From assembly GCA_965206445.1 (NCBI GenBank), contig CBDBJR010000001.1, forward strand, positions 372,001 through 436,000: a DNA stretch of 64,000 bases. The letters are read 5' to 3'. Below are positions 44,818-52,287 of this stretch, piece after piece. The notes under the pieces are model-generated. The model worked only from the letters and a program-made list of their open reading frames with translations. It ran no database searches and was not told the origin of the DNA. This DNA is from CBDBJR01 sp965206445. GTDB taxonomy: Bacteria > Pseudomonadota > Gammaproteobacteria > Arenicellales > Poriferihabitantaceae. A program made the position numbers and the translations under genes. Each line of letters opens with the position of its first letter. Positions within the stretch are counted from its first letter, which is position 1.

Positions 44818-45843
44818 ATGAATAGCGACATGAATATCGACTGGCATAAAACCAAAATCACCTGCGACATCGACCTCACCGCTCAGGGCCGGGCGATTGG
44901 CGACCTGCGGCTGCCGTTTTCGGATAACCGGGCGCCGCTGGGCTATTACCCGATCCCGATTATCTCGCTGGCCAATGGACGCGGGCCGACGCTGCTGCTG
45001 TGTGGCGGCACCCACGGCGACGAATACGAGGGGCCGGCGGTGATTATGGATCTGGTGCATGCGCTGGATTTAACCCGACTGCGCGGCCGGATCATCGCGC
45101 TGCCAATCAGCAACGCCCCGGCTTTTGCCGCCTCGGCGCGCTGCTCGCCGCTGGACGGCGGCAATCTGAATCGCGCCTATCCGGGTGACCCCGAGGGGCC
45201 GCCAACCGCGATGATCGCGCACTTCATCGAGTCGCTGCTGTTGCCGCACTGCGATGCGGCGATCGATTTCCACGCCGGCGGCAGGGCCAGCGAGTATGCG
45301 GTGCTGGCGATGATTCAGCACGCGCCGCCGGAGCTGTACGCCCGCAATCTGCACCTCGCGCGCGCGTTCTCACCGGATTTTATCTGGCTGCTGGAGCGCC
45401 CGCCGGTTGGCGGCTCGGTCAACGATGCCGCCTGTCGGCAGCGCGTGCCGATGCTGGCCAGTGAGCTGTTTGGCGGCGGTCGGGTCTCGCGCGCCAGTTT
45501 CCAGCGCACCCGGCAGGGCCTGTACGGCGTGATGGCGGCGCTCGACCTGCTGCCCGCCGACCGCCGGGCGGCGCCACCCGAAACGGCAATCCCGCTGCTT
45601 CAGGAGGCGGACAACGGCGCGGTGTATGCCAAACGGGACGGCGTATTTGTCCCGCATATCGAGCTCGGTGAGCGCGTGGAGCGCGGCGGCGCACTGGGCG
45701 CGGTGTATAGCGTGTTGGAGCCGGAGCGCGCGCCGCAGATCATCACCTGCCCGGCAGATGGCATATTGGTATCGCTGGTGCACCGCGGACGGGTGGAGCG
45801 CGGCGAGCGGCTGGCGCTGTTCGGCGACGTGGTCGGGCCGTAG
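44818..45843 (+). CDS. Succinylglutamate desuccinylase/aspartoacylase-family deacylase
   Basis: This 341-residue zinc carboxypeptidase-fold enzyme starts at MNSDMNIDWHKTKI. The zinc ligands His and Glu are in GGTHGDEYEGP and His in AAIDFHAGG; NLNRAYPG is the substrate carboxylate-binding motif. A C-terminal lipoyl-like beta domain (from about 270) resembles DoeB-type N-acyl diamino-acid deacylases. It would remove an acyl group from an N-acyl amino acid. The frame extends upstream to 44401 inside the SDR gene and is not used. It is convergent with the aldehyde dehydrogenase gene. Confidence 0.85.
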   Translation: MNSDMNIDWHKTKITCDIDLTAQGRAIGDLRLPFSDNRAPLGYYPIPIISLANGRGPTLLLCGGTHGDEYEGPAVIMDLVHALDLTRLRGRIIALPISNAPAFAASARCSPLDGGNLNRAYPGDPEGPPTAMIAHFIESLLLPHCDAAIDFHAGGRASEYAVLAMIQHAPPELYARNLHLARAFSPDFIWLLERPPVGGSVNDAACRQRVPMLASELFGGGRVSRASFQRTRQGLYGVMAALDLLPADRRAAPPETAIPLLQEADNGAVYAKRDGVFVPHIELGERVERGGALGAVYSVLEPERAPQIITCPADGILVSLVHRGRVERGERLALFGDVVGP

Positions 45844-45889
45844 GCCGGTCAGCGCGGGTGTCTGGCGGATCGGCCGCCGGGCGGTATCG

Positions 45890-47365
45890 CTATGCCGCCG
45901 GCGGAAACGGGTCGGGACAGGGGGTGGAGTCAACCCAGACCGATTTCACCTGCAAAAAATCGCTGACCGCATCGGGCCCCAGTTCGCGCCCGTAGCCCGA
46001 GCGCTTATAGCCGCCAATCGGCGAGCCGGCATCGACGCTGCGGTAGTGATTGACGTACACGGTGCCGGCGGCAATCCGCCCGGCCAGCCGTTCACAGCGC
46101 GCGCGGTTCGCGGACCAGATGCCGGCCGCCAATCCATACTCGGTATCGTTCGCCAGCGCCAATGCCTCCTGCTCGTCGGCGAATGTGGTCACCGCGAGCA
46201 CCGGGCCGAAGACTTCCTCGCGCCAGAGCCGCATGTCCGGCGTCACCTGCGTGAAAATCGCGGGTTCGACATAGAAGCCGCCGCGCAGCCCGTCGGGGTG
46301 CAGCCGCCGGCCGCCGTACACGCACCGAGCGCCCTCCGCCTTCGCCGCGGCGATCATCGACAGCACTTTTTCCAATTGCGGCGCGTTGGCCAGCGGCGCG
46401 ATGGTGGTCGCCGGCTGCATCGGGTCGCCGGCCTGCAGTTTTTTCATCCGGGCAACCAGCCGCTCGAGCACCGCATCGCCAATCGATTCGGCCACAATCA
46501 AACGTGAGCCGGCGATGCAACTCTGCCCGTTGGACAAACATATCCCGGCCAGAACGCCGTTGACCGCGCTGTCCAGGTCGGCGTCGGCAAACACCAACTG
46601 CGGCGATTTGCCGCCGAGCTCCAGCGTCACCGGCTTGACGCCGCCCGCCGCCACCGCGGCGACCTGTCGCCCGCCCGCGTCGCTGCCGGTAAAAGTCACC
46701 TTGCCAACCAGCGGGTGGGCGACCAGGGCGGCGCCGACTTCCGGGCCGCGACCGGTGATCACGTTCAATACGCCGGTCGGCAGACCGGCGCACACCATCT
46801 CGGCAAACAACAGCGTCGAAACCGACGCATGCTCCGAGGGTTTGAGCACGATCGTGTTGCCGGCGGCCATCGCGGGCGCGATTTTCCAGGCGGCAATCAT
46901 CAGCGGCGAATTCCAGGGCGTAATCGCAGCGACGACGCCGTAGGGCTCGTACAGCGCGGTATTGTCGACCCCCGGCGTCGCGTTGGCCAGGGCCCGCGGC
47001 GTGATTTTCAGCGCTGCATCGGCACAGTGCTGATACCAGTGAAACAGGCGCGATAGCTGTCCGCGGACCTCCGCCAGGCGTTTGCCGTTATCGCGGATTT
47101 CCGGTATCACCAGCTCCTCCCAGCGCGCCTTTAACGTGGCGGCGATGCCGAGCAGCGCGTCGGCGCGCATCCGCGGCGTCGAATGCGCCCACGGGCCGTC
47201 GGTGCCGGCGCGCCAGGCGGCCTGCACGGCGGCGTCAACGTCGGCATTCGAGCCGCGGGAAATGGTCGCCCAGGCGTCGCCATTGGCCGGGTTTATCGCC
47301 TCGAGCCACGCGCCGGCATCGGACTCGACCCAGCTGTTGCCGATGAAGTGCGGGTAGTGTTTCAT
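45890..47365 (-). CDS. NAD(P)-dependent aldehyde dehydrogenase
   Basis: This 491-residue member of the ALDH superfamily has catalytic Cys in NGQSCIAGSRL, general-base Glu in TLELGGKSPQ, the cofactor loop FTGSDAGGRQVAA and the C-terminal PIGGYKRSGYGRELG block. It oxidises an aldehyde to the acid. It is divergent from the aminotransferase-decarboxylase genes, whose product (a C2 aldehyde) could be its substrate; sulfoacetaldehyde, phosphonoacetaldehyde or an amino aldehyde are options. The stop is 46 bp from that of the convergent deacylase gene. Confidence 0.92.
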   Translation of the reverse strand: MKHYPHFIGNSWVESDAGAWLEAINPANGDAWATISRGSNADVDAAVQAAWRAGTDGPWAHSTPRMRADALLGIAATLKARWEELVIPEIRDNGKRLAEVRGQLSRLFHWYQHCADAALKITPRALANATPGVDNTALYEPYGVVAAITPWNSPLMIAAWKIAPAMAAGNTIVLKPSEHASVSTLLFAEMVCAGLPTGVLNVITGRGPEVGAALVAHPLVGKVTFTGSDAGGRQVAAVAAGGVKPVTLELGGKSPQLVFADADLDSAVNGVLAGICLSNGQSCIAGSRLIVAESIGDAVLERLVARMKKLQAGDPMQPATTIAPLANAPQLEKVLSMIAAAKAEGARCVYGGRRLHPDGLRGGFYVEPAIFTQVTPDMRLWREEVFGPVLAVTTFADEQEALALANDTEYGLAAGIWSANRARCERLAGRIAAGTVYVNHYRSVDAGSPIGGYKRSGYGRELGPDAVSDFLQVKSVWVDSTPCPDPFPPAA

Positions 47366-47629
47366 GCGCCCGGTGCCGGTTTGCCGCGGCGCCCGTGGTG
47401 ACGATGTGCCCGCCGGGGCAGGCGGTCACGCGGGAATTTTTTCAAGGCCTCCATGACCGGATTGACAGACGTATCCTGCGTCGATTGATATGGTGCCGGG
47501 GGATTAACTATGGGTTTTTTCACAGCCGCTCAATTATACTGCCCCACTGATATACCAATCCACCCGCGGCTGGGGCATGACGGTTTGTGTCGCCGCGGTC
47601 AGGCACATACAAGCATACGGAGTATAACA

Positions 47630-48715
47630 GTGGGGCTGTCGCCGGCAAAACCGGGCATCGCGCGCATTCGGGCGCACATGGCACAGGATGAACCGGCGGG
47701 TCTGCCCGCGATTCGTGTGCGGCTGGATTCCAATGAAAGTGCGTTCGGCCCCGGTCGGCACGCCCGTGAGCAGGCCAGCCGGGCCGCTGCCGGCCTCGAA
47801 CGCTACTGCGAGCAGCCCGACCGCGTGCTCGGGCCGGCAATTGCGGCCGGTTTCGGTTTGGATCAACACCGCATTACCGTCGGCCACGGCTCGGATGATT
47901 TGCTCAGCCGCCTGGCGCGCGCGTATCTGGGCCCGGGCTGCGAAATGCTCCACAGCGCCAACGGCTACCCCAAGGCGCCCAATTATGCCCATGCCAACGA
48001 TGCGACGCCGGTTGCCGTGGCCGACGCCAATTTCACCGCGTCGGTCGACGCCCTGCTCGGCGGTGTGACCGAGCGCACCCGCATGGTGTATCTGGCCAAT
48101 CCCGACAACCCGTCCGGCAGCTATCTGAGCGGCCGCGAAATGCGCCGCCTGCGACAGCATTTGCCCGACCGGGTTTTGCTGCTGCTGGATTGCGCCTATG
48201 CCGAATATGTCGATGCCGCCGACTATGAGCCGGCCCACCGGCTGGTGGAAGAACATGACAACGTCGTGATGACGCGCACCTTCTCCAAGATTTTCGGACT
48301 GGCCGGCGCCCGTGTCGGCTGGCTGTATGCGTCGGCGCCGATCATCGACACGGTAAAGCGCATCGGCCCGACCTTTCCGGTCGCGTCGCCGTCGCTGGCG
48401 GCGGCCATGGCCGGCCTGCGCGATCAGGAGCACCGGCGCGCGGTGTACCGCCGCAATATTCAACTGCGCGACCGACTGACCCGCTCGCTGGGAGAATTGG
48501 GCCTGGTCGTTTATCCGAGCCAGACCAATTTCCTGCTGGTCAATTTCCCCGCCACCGCGTACAGCGCCGCGGCGGCCCATATCCACCTGCGCCAACACGG
48601 CATTGCCGTGCGGCGGTTTGCCGCCGCGGCCTATCACGACTGCATCCGGATTACGCTCGGCCTGGACGCGGAAATGCAGCAGGCGCAAACGGCGCTGGCC
48701 GAATTTCTGGGCTGA
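47630..48715 (+). CDS. Class I/II aminotransferase, HisC-like
   Basis: This 361-residue PLP enzyme of fold type I starts with GTG, with an ACGGAG Shine-Dalgarno eight bases upstream. It has YLANPDNPSGSYLSG (substrate/PLP), LLLDCAYAEYVD and the PLP lysine in RTFSKIFGLAGARVGW. The family includes histidinol-phosphate aminotransferase, but the histidine operon is absent and the decarboxylase genes follow directly (4 bp), so a 3-sulfo- or 3-phosphono-alanine transaminase making the 2-oxo acid is plausible. The frame extends upstream to 47510 with no family similarity. Confidence 0.87.
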   Translation: MGLSPAKPGIARIRAHMAQDEPAGLPAIRVRLDSNESAFGPGRHAREQASRAAAGLERYCEQPDRVLGPAIAAGFGLDQHRITVGHGSDDLLSRLARAYLGPGCEMLHSANGYPKAPNYAHANDATPVAVADANFTASVDALLGGVTERTRMVYLANPDNPSGSYLSGREMRRLRQHLPDRVLLLLDCAYAEYVDAADYEPAHRLVEEHDNVVMTRTFSKIFGLAGARVGWLYASAPIIDTVKRIGPTFPVASPSLAAAMAGLRDQEHRRAVYRRNIQLRDRLTRSLGELGLVVYPSQTNFLLVNFPATAYSAAAAHIHLRQHGIAVRRFAAAAYHDCIRITLGLDAEMQQAQTALAEFLG

Positions 48716-48718
48716 CCG

Positions 48719-49258
48719 ATGCCGCCACGGTCTGATCCGCCACCGACCGGTTTGCCGCCTTCCGGGCCGGCGATGATTGCGGCGCTCAAACAGGCCGGCA
48801 TCGAGTTCGTCGTCGCGCTGCCCGACATTGTCACCAGCGACGGCCTGTTGTGGCCGATCGCCGCCGACCCGCAGCTGCGGCTGATCCGGGTGTGCAAGGA
48901 AGACGAAGGCGTGTCGATTTGCGCCGCCATGTCGTACAGCAATACCAGAGCGCTGCTGCTGATGCAGCAGACCGGCCTGATGGACTCGCTGAATGCCGTG
49001 CGGGCGCTGGCGATGGACTATGCATTGCCGGTGTGCATGATGGTCGGCTTGCAGGGCAAGGAGCCGCATTTGCCGCCCGCCGAGTCGGCCGCGTACGGGG
49101 TGCGCATCATCCGGCCGATTCTGGAGGTGATGCAATTGCCGCACTCGCTGATCGAGCAGCCCGGCGACGTAGCGCACATCGCCCCGCGGATCGACCGCGC
49201 CTATCGGCGCTCCGTGCCGCATTGTTTCCTGATTGGCCGCCCGCCGGAGGCCGGATGA
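48719..49258 (+). CDS. ThDP decarboxylase subunit alpha (sulfopyruvate/phosphonopyruvate type)
   Basis: This 179-residue protein carries the pyrimidine-binding domain of a ThDP enzyme. The activating Glu is in VCKEDEGVSICAAMSYS, followed by ALLLMQQTGLMDSLNAVRAL. Length and motifs match the alpha subunit of sulfopyruvate decarboxylase (ComD) and the N-terminal half of phosphonopyruvate decarboxylase. It needs the beta subunit encoded next, whose ATG overlaps its stop (ATGA). The substrate could be sulfopyruvate, phosphonopyruvate or a related 3-substituted pyruvate. Confidence 0.85.
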   Translation: MPPRSDPPPTGLPPSGPAMIAALKQAGIEFVVALPDIVTSDGLLWPIAADPQLRLIRVCKEDEGVSICAAMSYSNTRALLLMQQTGLMDSLNAVRALAMDYALPVCMMVGLQGKEPHLPPAESAAYGVRIIRPILEVMQLPHSLIEQPGDVAHIAPRIDRAYRRSVPHCFLIGRPPEAG

Positions 49259-49818
49259 AGCGCGATCTGGCACTCGAATGCCTGAAACGCCGGGTCACGG
49301 ACGACATCGTCGTGGCGGTCTACCAAACCTGTTTTGACTGGCTGGCGATCCACCCGCGCGACCTGAACTATGTATCGACCGGCGCCATGGGGCAGGCGTC
49401 GTCGCACGCGCTGGGGCTGGCGCTGGCGCGCCCCGACAGGCGCGTGCTGGTGCTCGACGGTGACGGCAGTTTATTGATGAACCTGGGCTCGCTGGTTACC
49501 GTTGCCGCCGCCGCACCGGAGAATTTTTATCATTTCGTGTTCGTCAACGGCATCTACGAGGTAAACGGCGCGCACCCGATCCCGGGCCGCGAGCGGGTGG
49601 ATTTTGCCGCACTGGCCGCCGCCGCGGGCTACCGCGATGCGGTGGTGTTTGATGACCTGGCCGGGTTTGACCGCCGGCTCGACGCGTTTTTATCCCGGCC
49701 CGGCCCGGTGCTGGCGGCGCTGAAAGTCGAACCCGGACAGCGGCATCCGCGAGACTATGACTATATTCACAGCGCCGAGGCGCGCGCAAGGTTTCGCCGG
49801 GCGCTGAATTCGACCTGA
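49255..49818 (+). CDS. ThDP decarboxylase subunit beta (sulfopyruvate/phosphonopyruvate type)
   Basis: This 187-residue protein supplies the diphosphate-binding half: the Mg/ThDP motif LDGDGSLLMNLGSL followed by the Asn in FVFVNGIYEVNG. It starts at MKRDLALECLKRRV, overlapping the alpha stop by four bases. The pair resembles ComDE. It is the last gene of the three-gene run aminotransferase, alpha, beta. The product would be a C2 aldehyde, a natural substrate for the divergent aldehyde dehydrogenase. The frame extends into the alpha gene (from 48850) but is not used there. Confidence 0.87.
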   Translation: MKRDLALECLKRRVTDDIVVAVYQTCFDWLAIHPRDLNYVSTGAMGQASSHALGLALARPDRRVLVLDGDGSLLMNLGSLVTVAAAAPENFYHFVFVNGIYEVNGAHPIPGRERVDFAALAAAAGYRDAVVFDDLAGFDRRLDAFLSRPGPVLAALKVEPGQRHPRDYDYIHSAEARARFRRALNST

Positions 49819-50226
49819 ACCCGAGCGCCTGGCGCCGCCGGCGCACCGAATCATGCTCTGGCGATGAAATCTCCGATACAATCACGGTTGGTCCATTACC
49901 CCGAGTGCCAAAGGTACCGGGCCGATAGCGTCATTTTGATTCTCATCGGCGGCTTGTTGTATCATCCCGTACCAATCATCGACTGCTGCCTGTTCTGTAT
50001 CATTTCCATGCGATACAGGGCGTTTTTGTCCGCCATTGTGCCGCTGCCGCTTGTGCGCGCCGCATCTGAACACATGGGCTGCACCGCGCCGAACCATCTC
50101 GCCCGGATGACCGTCACTGTGATCGCCAACCTGCATGAGCAACCCAACGCGTTGTATGACCCCGAATGGACGCCGGCGCTGAACAGCGATTAACCTGCCC
50201 GCCGTCGCGCTCAAGGGCAGCATAAG
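49819..50226 (+). other. Leader region of the TMTC-like array, contains a repeat
   Basis: These 408 bases precede the first paralog. From 50032 on they are clearly homologous to 58685-58879 before the fifth paralog and to the right end of the window. A frame is open from 49864 to 50193, but the changes between copies are mostly non-synonymous, so it is probably not a gene. It likely carries the array promoter. Confidence 0.55.
50032..50226 (+). repeat. Diverged copy of the array leader repeat
   Basis: The 162 bp from 50032 to 50193 align without gaps to 58685-58846, with roughly 20-25 substitutions. The similarity continues to the ATG of the following paralog. It marks the start of the array and shows that the fifth paralog carries its own copy of the upstream region. 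Confidence 0.8.
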
Positions 50227-52218
50227 ATGGCGAGAAAGCGAGCCCCTCGCGCGGCGAGAAAGCAAACCCCCCGCGTCCGGACGCCAACGTCGCCGACAGG
50301 CAACGCCGCGCAGCGCAGGCCTCTGATGCCGGCAGCATCCCCCGTGCCCGGCATTTTCCCGGGCGCGCATAGTGCCCATATTGCCTCTATAGCATTAGCG
50401 GGTGCGGCGCTGTGCCTGTTGGTGGCGGTCAGCTACTTTCCGGCGCTGTCGGCGGGGTTCGTCTGGGATGACGTGGTACTGACCGGGTCCACGTCGCTGC
50501 GCACCTGGTCGGGGCTGGCGCAGGTCTGGTTTACCCCGCGTGCGCTGAATCAATACGAAGCCCACTACTGGCCGCTGCTGTATACCCTCTTCTGGCTGGA
50601 GCATAAACTGTGGGGACTGACGCCGCTCGGCTATCATGTCGTCAATCTGCTGCTGCATACCGGGGTCGTGTTGTTGCTGTGGCGCCTGCTGCGGCGGTTG
50701 GAGGTGCCCGGCGCGTGGTTCGCGGCGGCGGTGTTCGCGGTGCATCCGCTGCATGTGGAGTCGGTGGCCTGGGTCATCGGGCGCAAGGACATCCTGGCGA
50801 CGGTGTTCTATCTTTCGTCCGTGCTCGCCTATATCCGCTTCGCGGAAATGCCGCGCGGGCGGCGGCGAGGAAAACATTACCTGCTGGCGGTGGCGTTGTT
50901 CGTGCTCGGCCTGCTCAGCAAATCCATCACCGTCACGCTGCCGGCGGCGCTGTTGCTCTGGCACTGGTGGCGGCATGGGCGCGTGACCCTGGCCGATTGC
51001 CGCCGCACGCTGCCGTTCTTTCTGGTGGGGCTGGGCATCGCGTTGGCCGACTATGCCTACTACACCAGCATCGAACCCACCGCATTCGCGTATTCGCCGC
51101 TGGAGCGTGGGCTGATTGCGGCGCGCGCCCTGGCATTTTACGTCGGCAAACTGCTGTGGCCGGCGGGGCTGACCGGGATCTATCCGCGCTGGGAGCCCGG
51201 CATCGGCGACCTGCTGGCCTGGGGCTGCGCGGTCGGCGGGGCGGCGGTAGTCGCGGTGTTGTGGCGCTGGCGTCGGCGGCTGGGCCGCGGACCGCTGGCC
51301 GGCGTGCTGTTCTTTGCGGTGGCGTTGTCGCCGGTGCTGGGCTTCGTGGATTTCGGCTATATGTATTTCTCGTTTGTCACCGACCGCTATCAATACCTCG
51401 CCGGCATCGGCCTGATCGCCGTCGTGGCCGGTGCCGCGGGCCATGCCTGTCAACGGGGCCTCGGCGCCTTGCCGGCGCACCGCACGCGTCCGGCACGGCT
51501 GGCCATCGGGGTGGTCGGGGCGGCCATACTGGCGGTTGCCGGCCTGCTCACCTGGAACCAGGCCGGCATCTATCGCGACTCGGTTACCTTCTTCACCCAC
51601 GTCACCACCCACAACCCGCAGGCCCGCGACGCCCACCTCAATCTTGGGAACTACCTGCAGCTCGAGGGGCGCTACGGGGAAGCGCATGCCGCCTACCAGA
51701 CCGCCCTTGCGCGGCAACCGGATAACCCTGACCTGCTCAGCAATATCGGCGTGCTGCGGTTAGAGCAGGGGCGCCATGAGGAAGCGATCGCGCGTTTTCG
51801 TGAGGCGCTGCGACTTAAGCCGCGGCACCGGGAAGCGCTGCGGAACCTGGCCACGGCGCTGAGCCGTCTCGGCGTGCTGCTGTCAAACCGGGGCCGCCAT
51901 CAGGAAGCGATCGCGCACTACCGCGAGGTGCTGCGGCTGAACCCGCAGCACCGGGAAGCGCTGCGGAACCTGGCCACGGCGCTGATGATCCAGCGGCGGT
52001 ATGCGGCGGGGCTGGCATGGGCGCAAAAGGTGATTGCGCGCTATCCCGATGACGCGCAAGCCCACCAGCTGGCAGGCCTCGGGCTGTTTCATCTCGATCG
52101 CAAGGCTGACGCGCTGCGCCATTACGATCGCGCCTTGGCGTTGGACCCGAATCTGACCCTGGCACGCGAACAGCGCAGGCAATTCTTTGCGTCCATGACC
52201 AACGAGGGTCGGCAATAA
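50227..52218 (+). CDS. TMTC-like GT-C/TPR membrane protein, paralog 1
   Basis: This 663-residue protein has an Arg/Pro-rich cytoplasmic start (MARKRAPRAARKQTPRVRTP). A multi-pass membrane domain (about 52-465) carries GT-C/TMTC hallmarks: the Asp pair D81-D82 in FVWDD after the first helix, HYWPLLYTLFW, LGYHVVNLLLHTGVVLLLW, AVHPLHVESVAWVIGRKD and SKSITVTLP. From residue 469 about five TPRs follow (RHEEAIARFREALRLKP and similar). In animals TMTC proteins are O-mannosyltransferases acting on secretory proteins; the bacterial role is not established, but lipid-linked sugar transfer to exported proteins or glycans is the natural guess. It is the first of six tandem copies. Confidence 0.88.
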   Translation: MARKRAPRAARKQTPRVRTPTSPTGNAAQRRPLMPAASPVPGIFPGAHSAHIASIALAGAALCLLVAVSYFPALSAGFVWDDVVLTGSTSLRTWSGLAQVWFTPRALNQYEAHYWPLLYTLFWLEHKLWGLTPLGYHVVNLLLHTGVVLLLWRLLRRLEVPGAWFAAAVFAVHPLHVESVAWVIGRKDILATVFYLSSVLAYIRFAEMPRGRRRGKHYLLAVALFVLGLLSKSITVTLPAALLLWHWWRHGRVTLADCRRTLPFFLVGLGIALADYAYYTSIEPTAFAYSPLERGLIAARALAFYVGKLLWPAGLTGIYPRWEPGIGDLLAWGCAVGGAAVVAVLWRWRRRLGRGPLAGVLFFAVALSPVLGFVDFGYMYFSFVTDRYQYLAGIGLIAVVAGAAGHACQRGLGALPAHRTRPARLAIGVVGAAILAVAGLLTWNQAGIYRDSVTFFTHVTTHNPQARDAHLNLGNYLQLEGRYGEAHAAYQTALARQPDNPDLLSNIGVLRLEQGRHEEAIARFREALRLKPRHREALRNLATALSRLGVLLSNRGRHQEAIAHYREVLRLNPQHREALRNLATALMIQRRYAAGLAWAQKVIARYPDDAQAHQLAGLGLFHLDRKADALRHYDRALALDPNLTLAREQRRQFFASMTNEGRQ

Positions 52219-52220
52219 GA

Positions 52221-52286
52221 ATGGCGAGGCACTCCATGCCGGCGCCGTGTCGGCGCCCCCCGTCGTCGCGCTCAACGGCGGCATAA
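52221..52286 (+). other. Spacer mini-frame 1
   Basis: A 21-codon frame (MARHSMPAPCRR, ending RSTAA) starts three bases after the paralog 1 stop and ends one base before the paralog 2 ATG. It is related to the frames in the other spacers. Confidence 0.3.
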
Positions 52287-52287
52287 G

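Noticed and set aside
49864..50193. 109-codon frame in the leader, partly shared with 58592-58846
   Set aside because: The shared 53 residues differ at 16 positions while only a few silent changes are seen, so there is no sign of selection on a protein. It is better read as a conserved leader or a gene relic.
50395..51717. 440-codon minus-strand frame and its repeats under each TMTC-like gene
   Set aside because: The same antisense frame recurs under all paralogs because the sense genes are homologous; composition is His/Gln/Arg-rich with no family.
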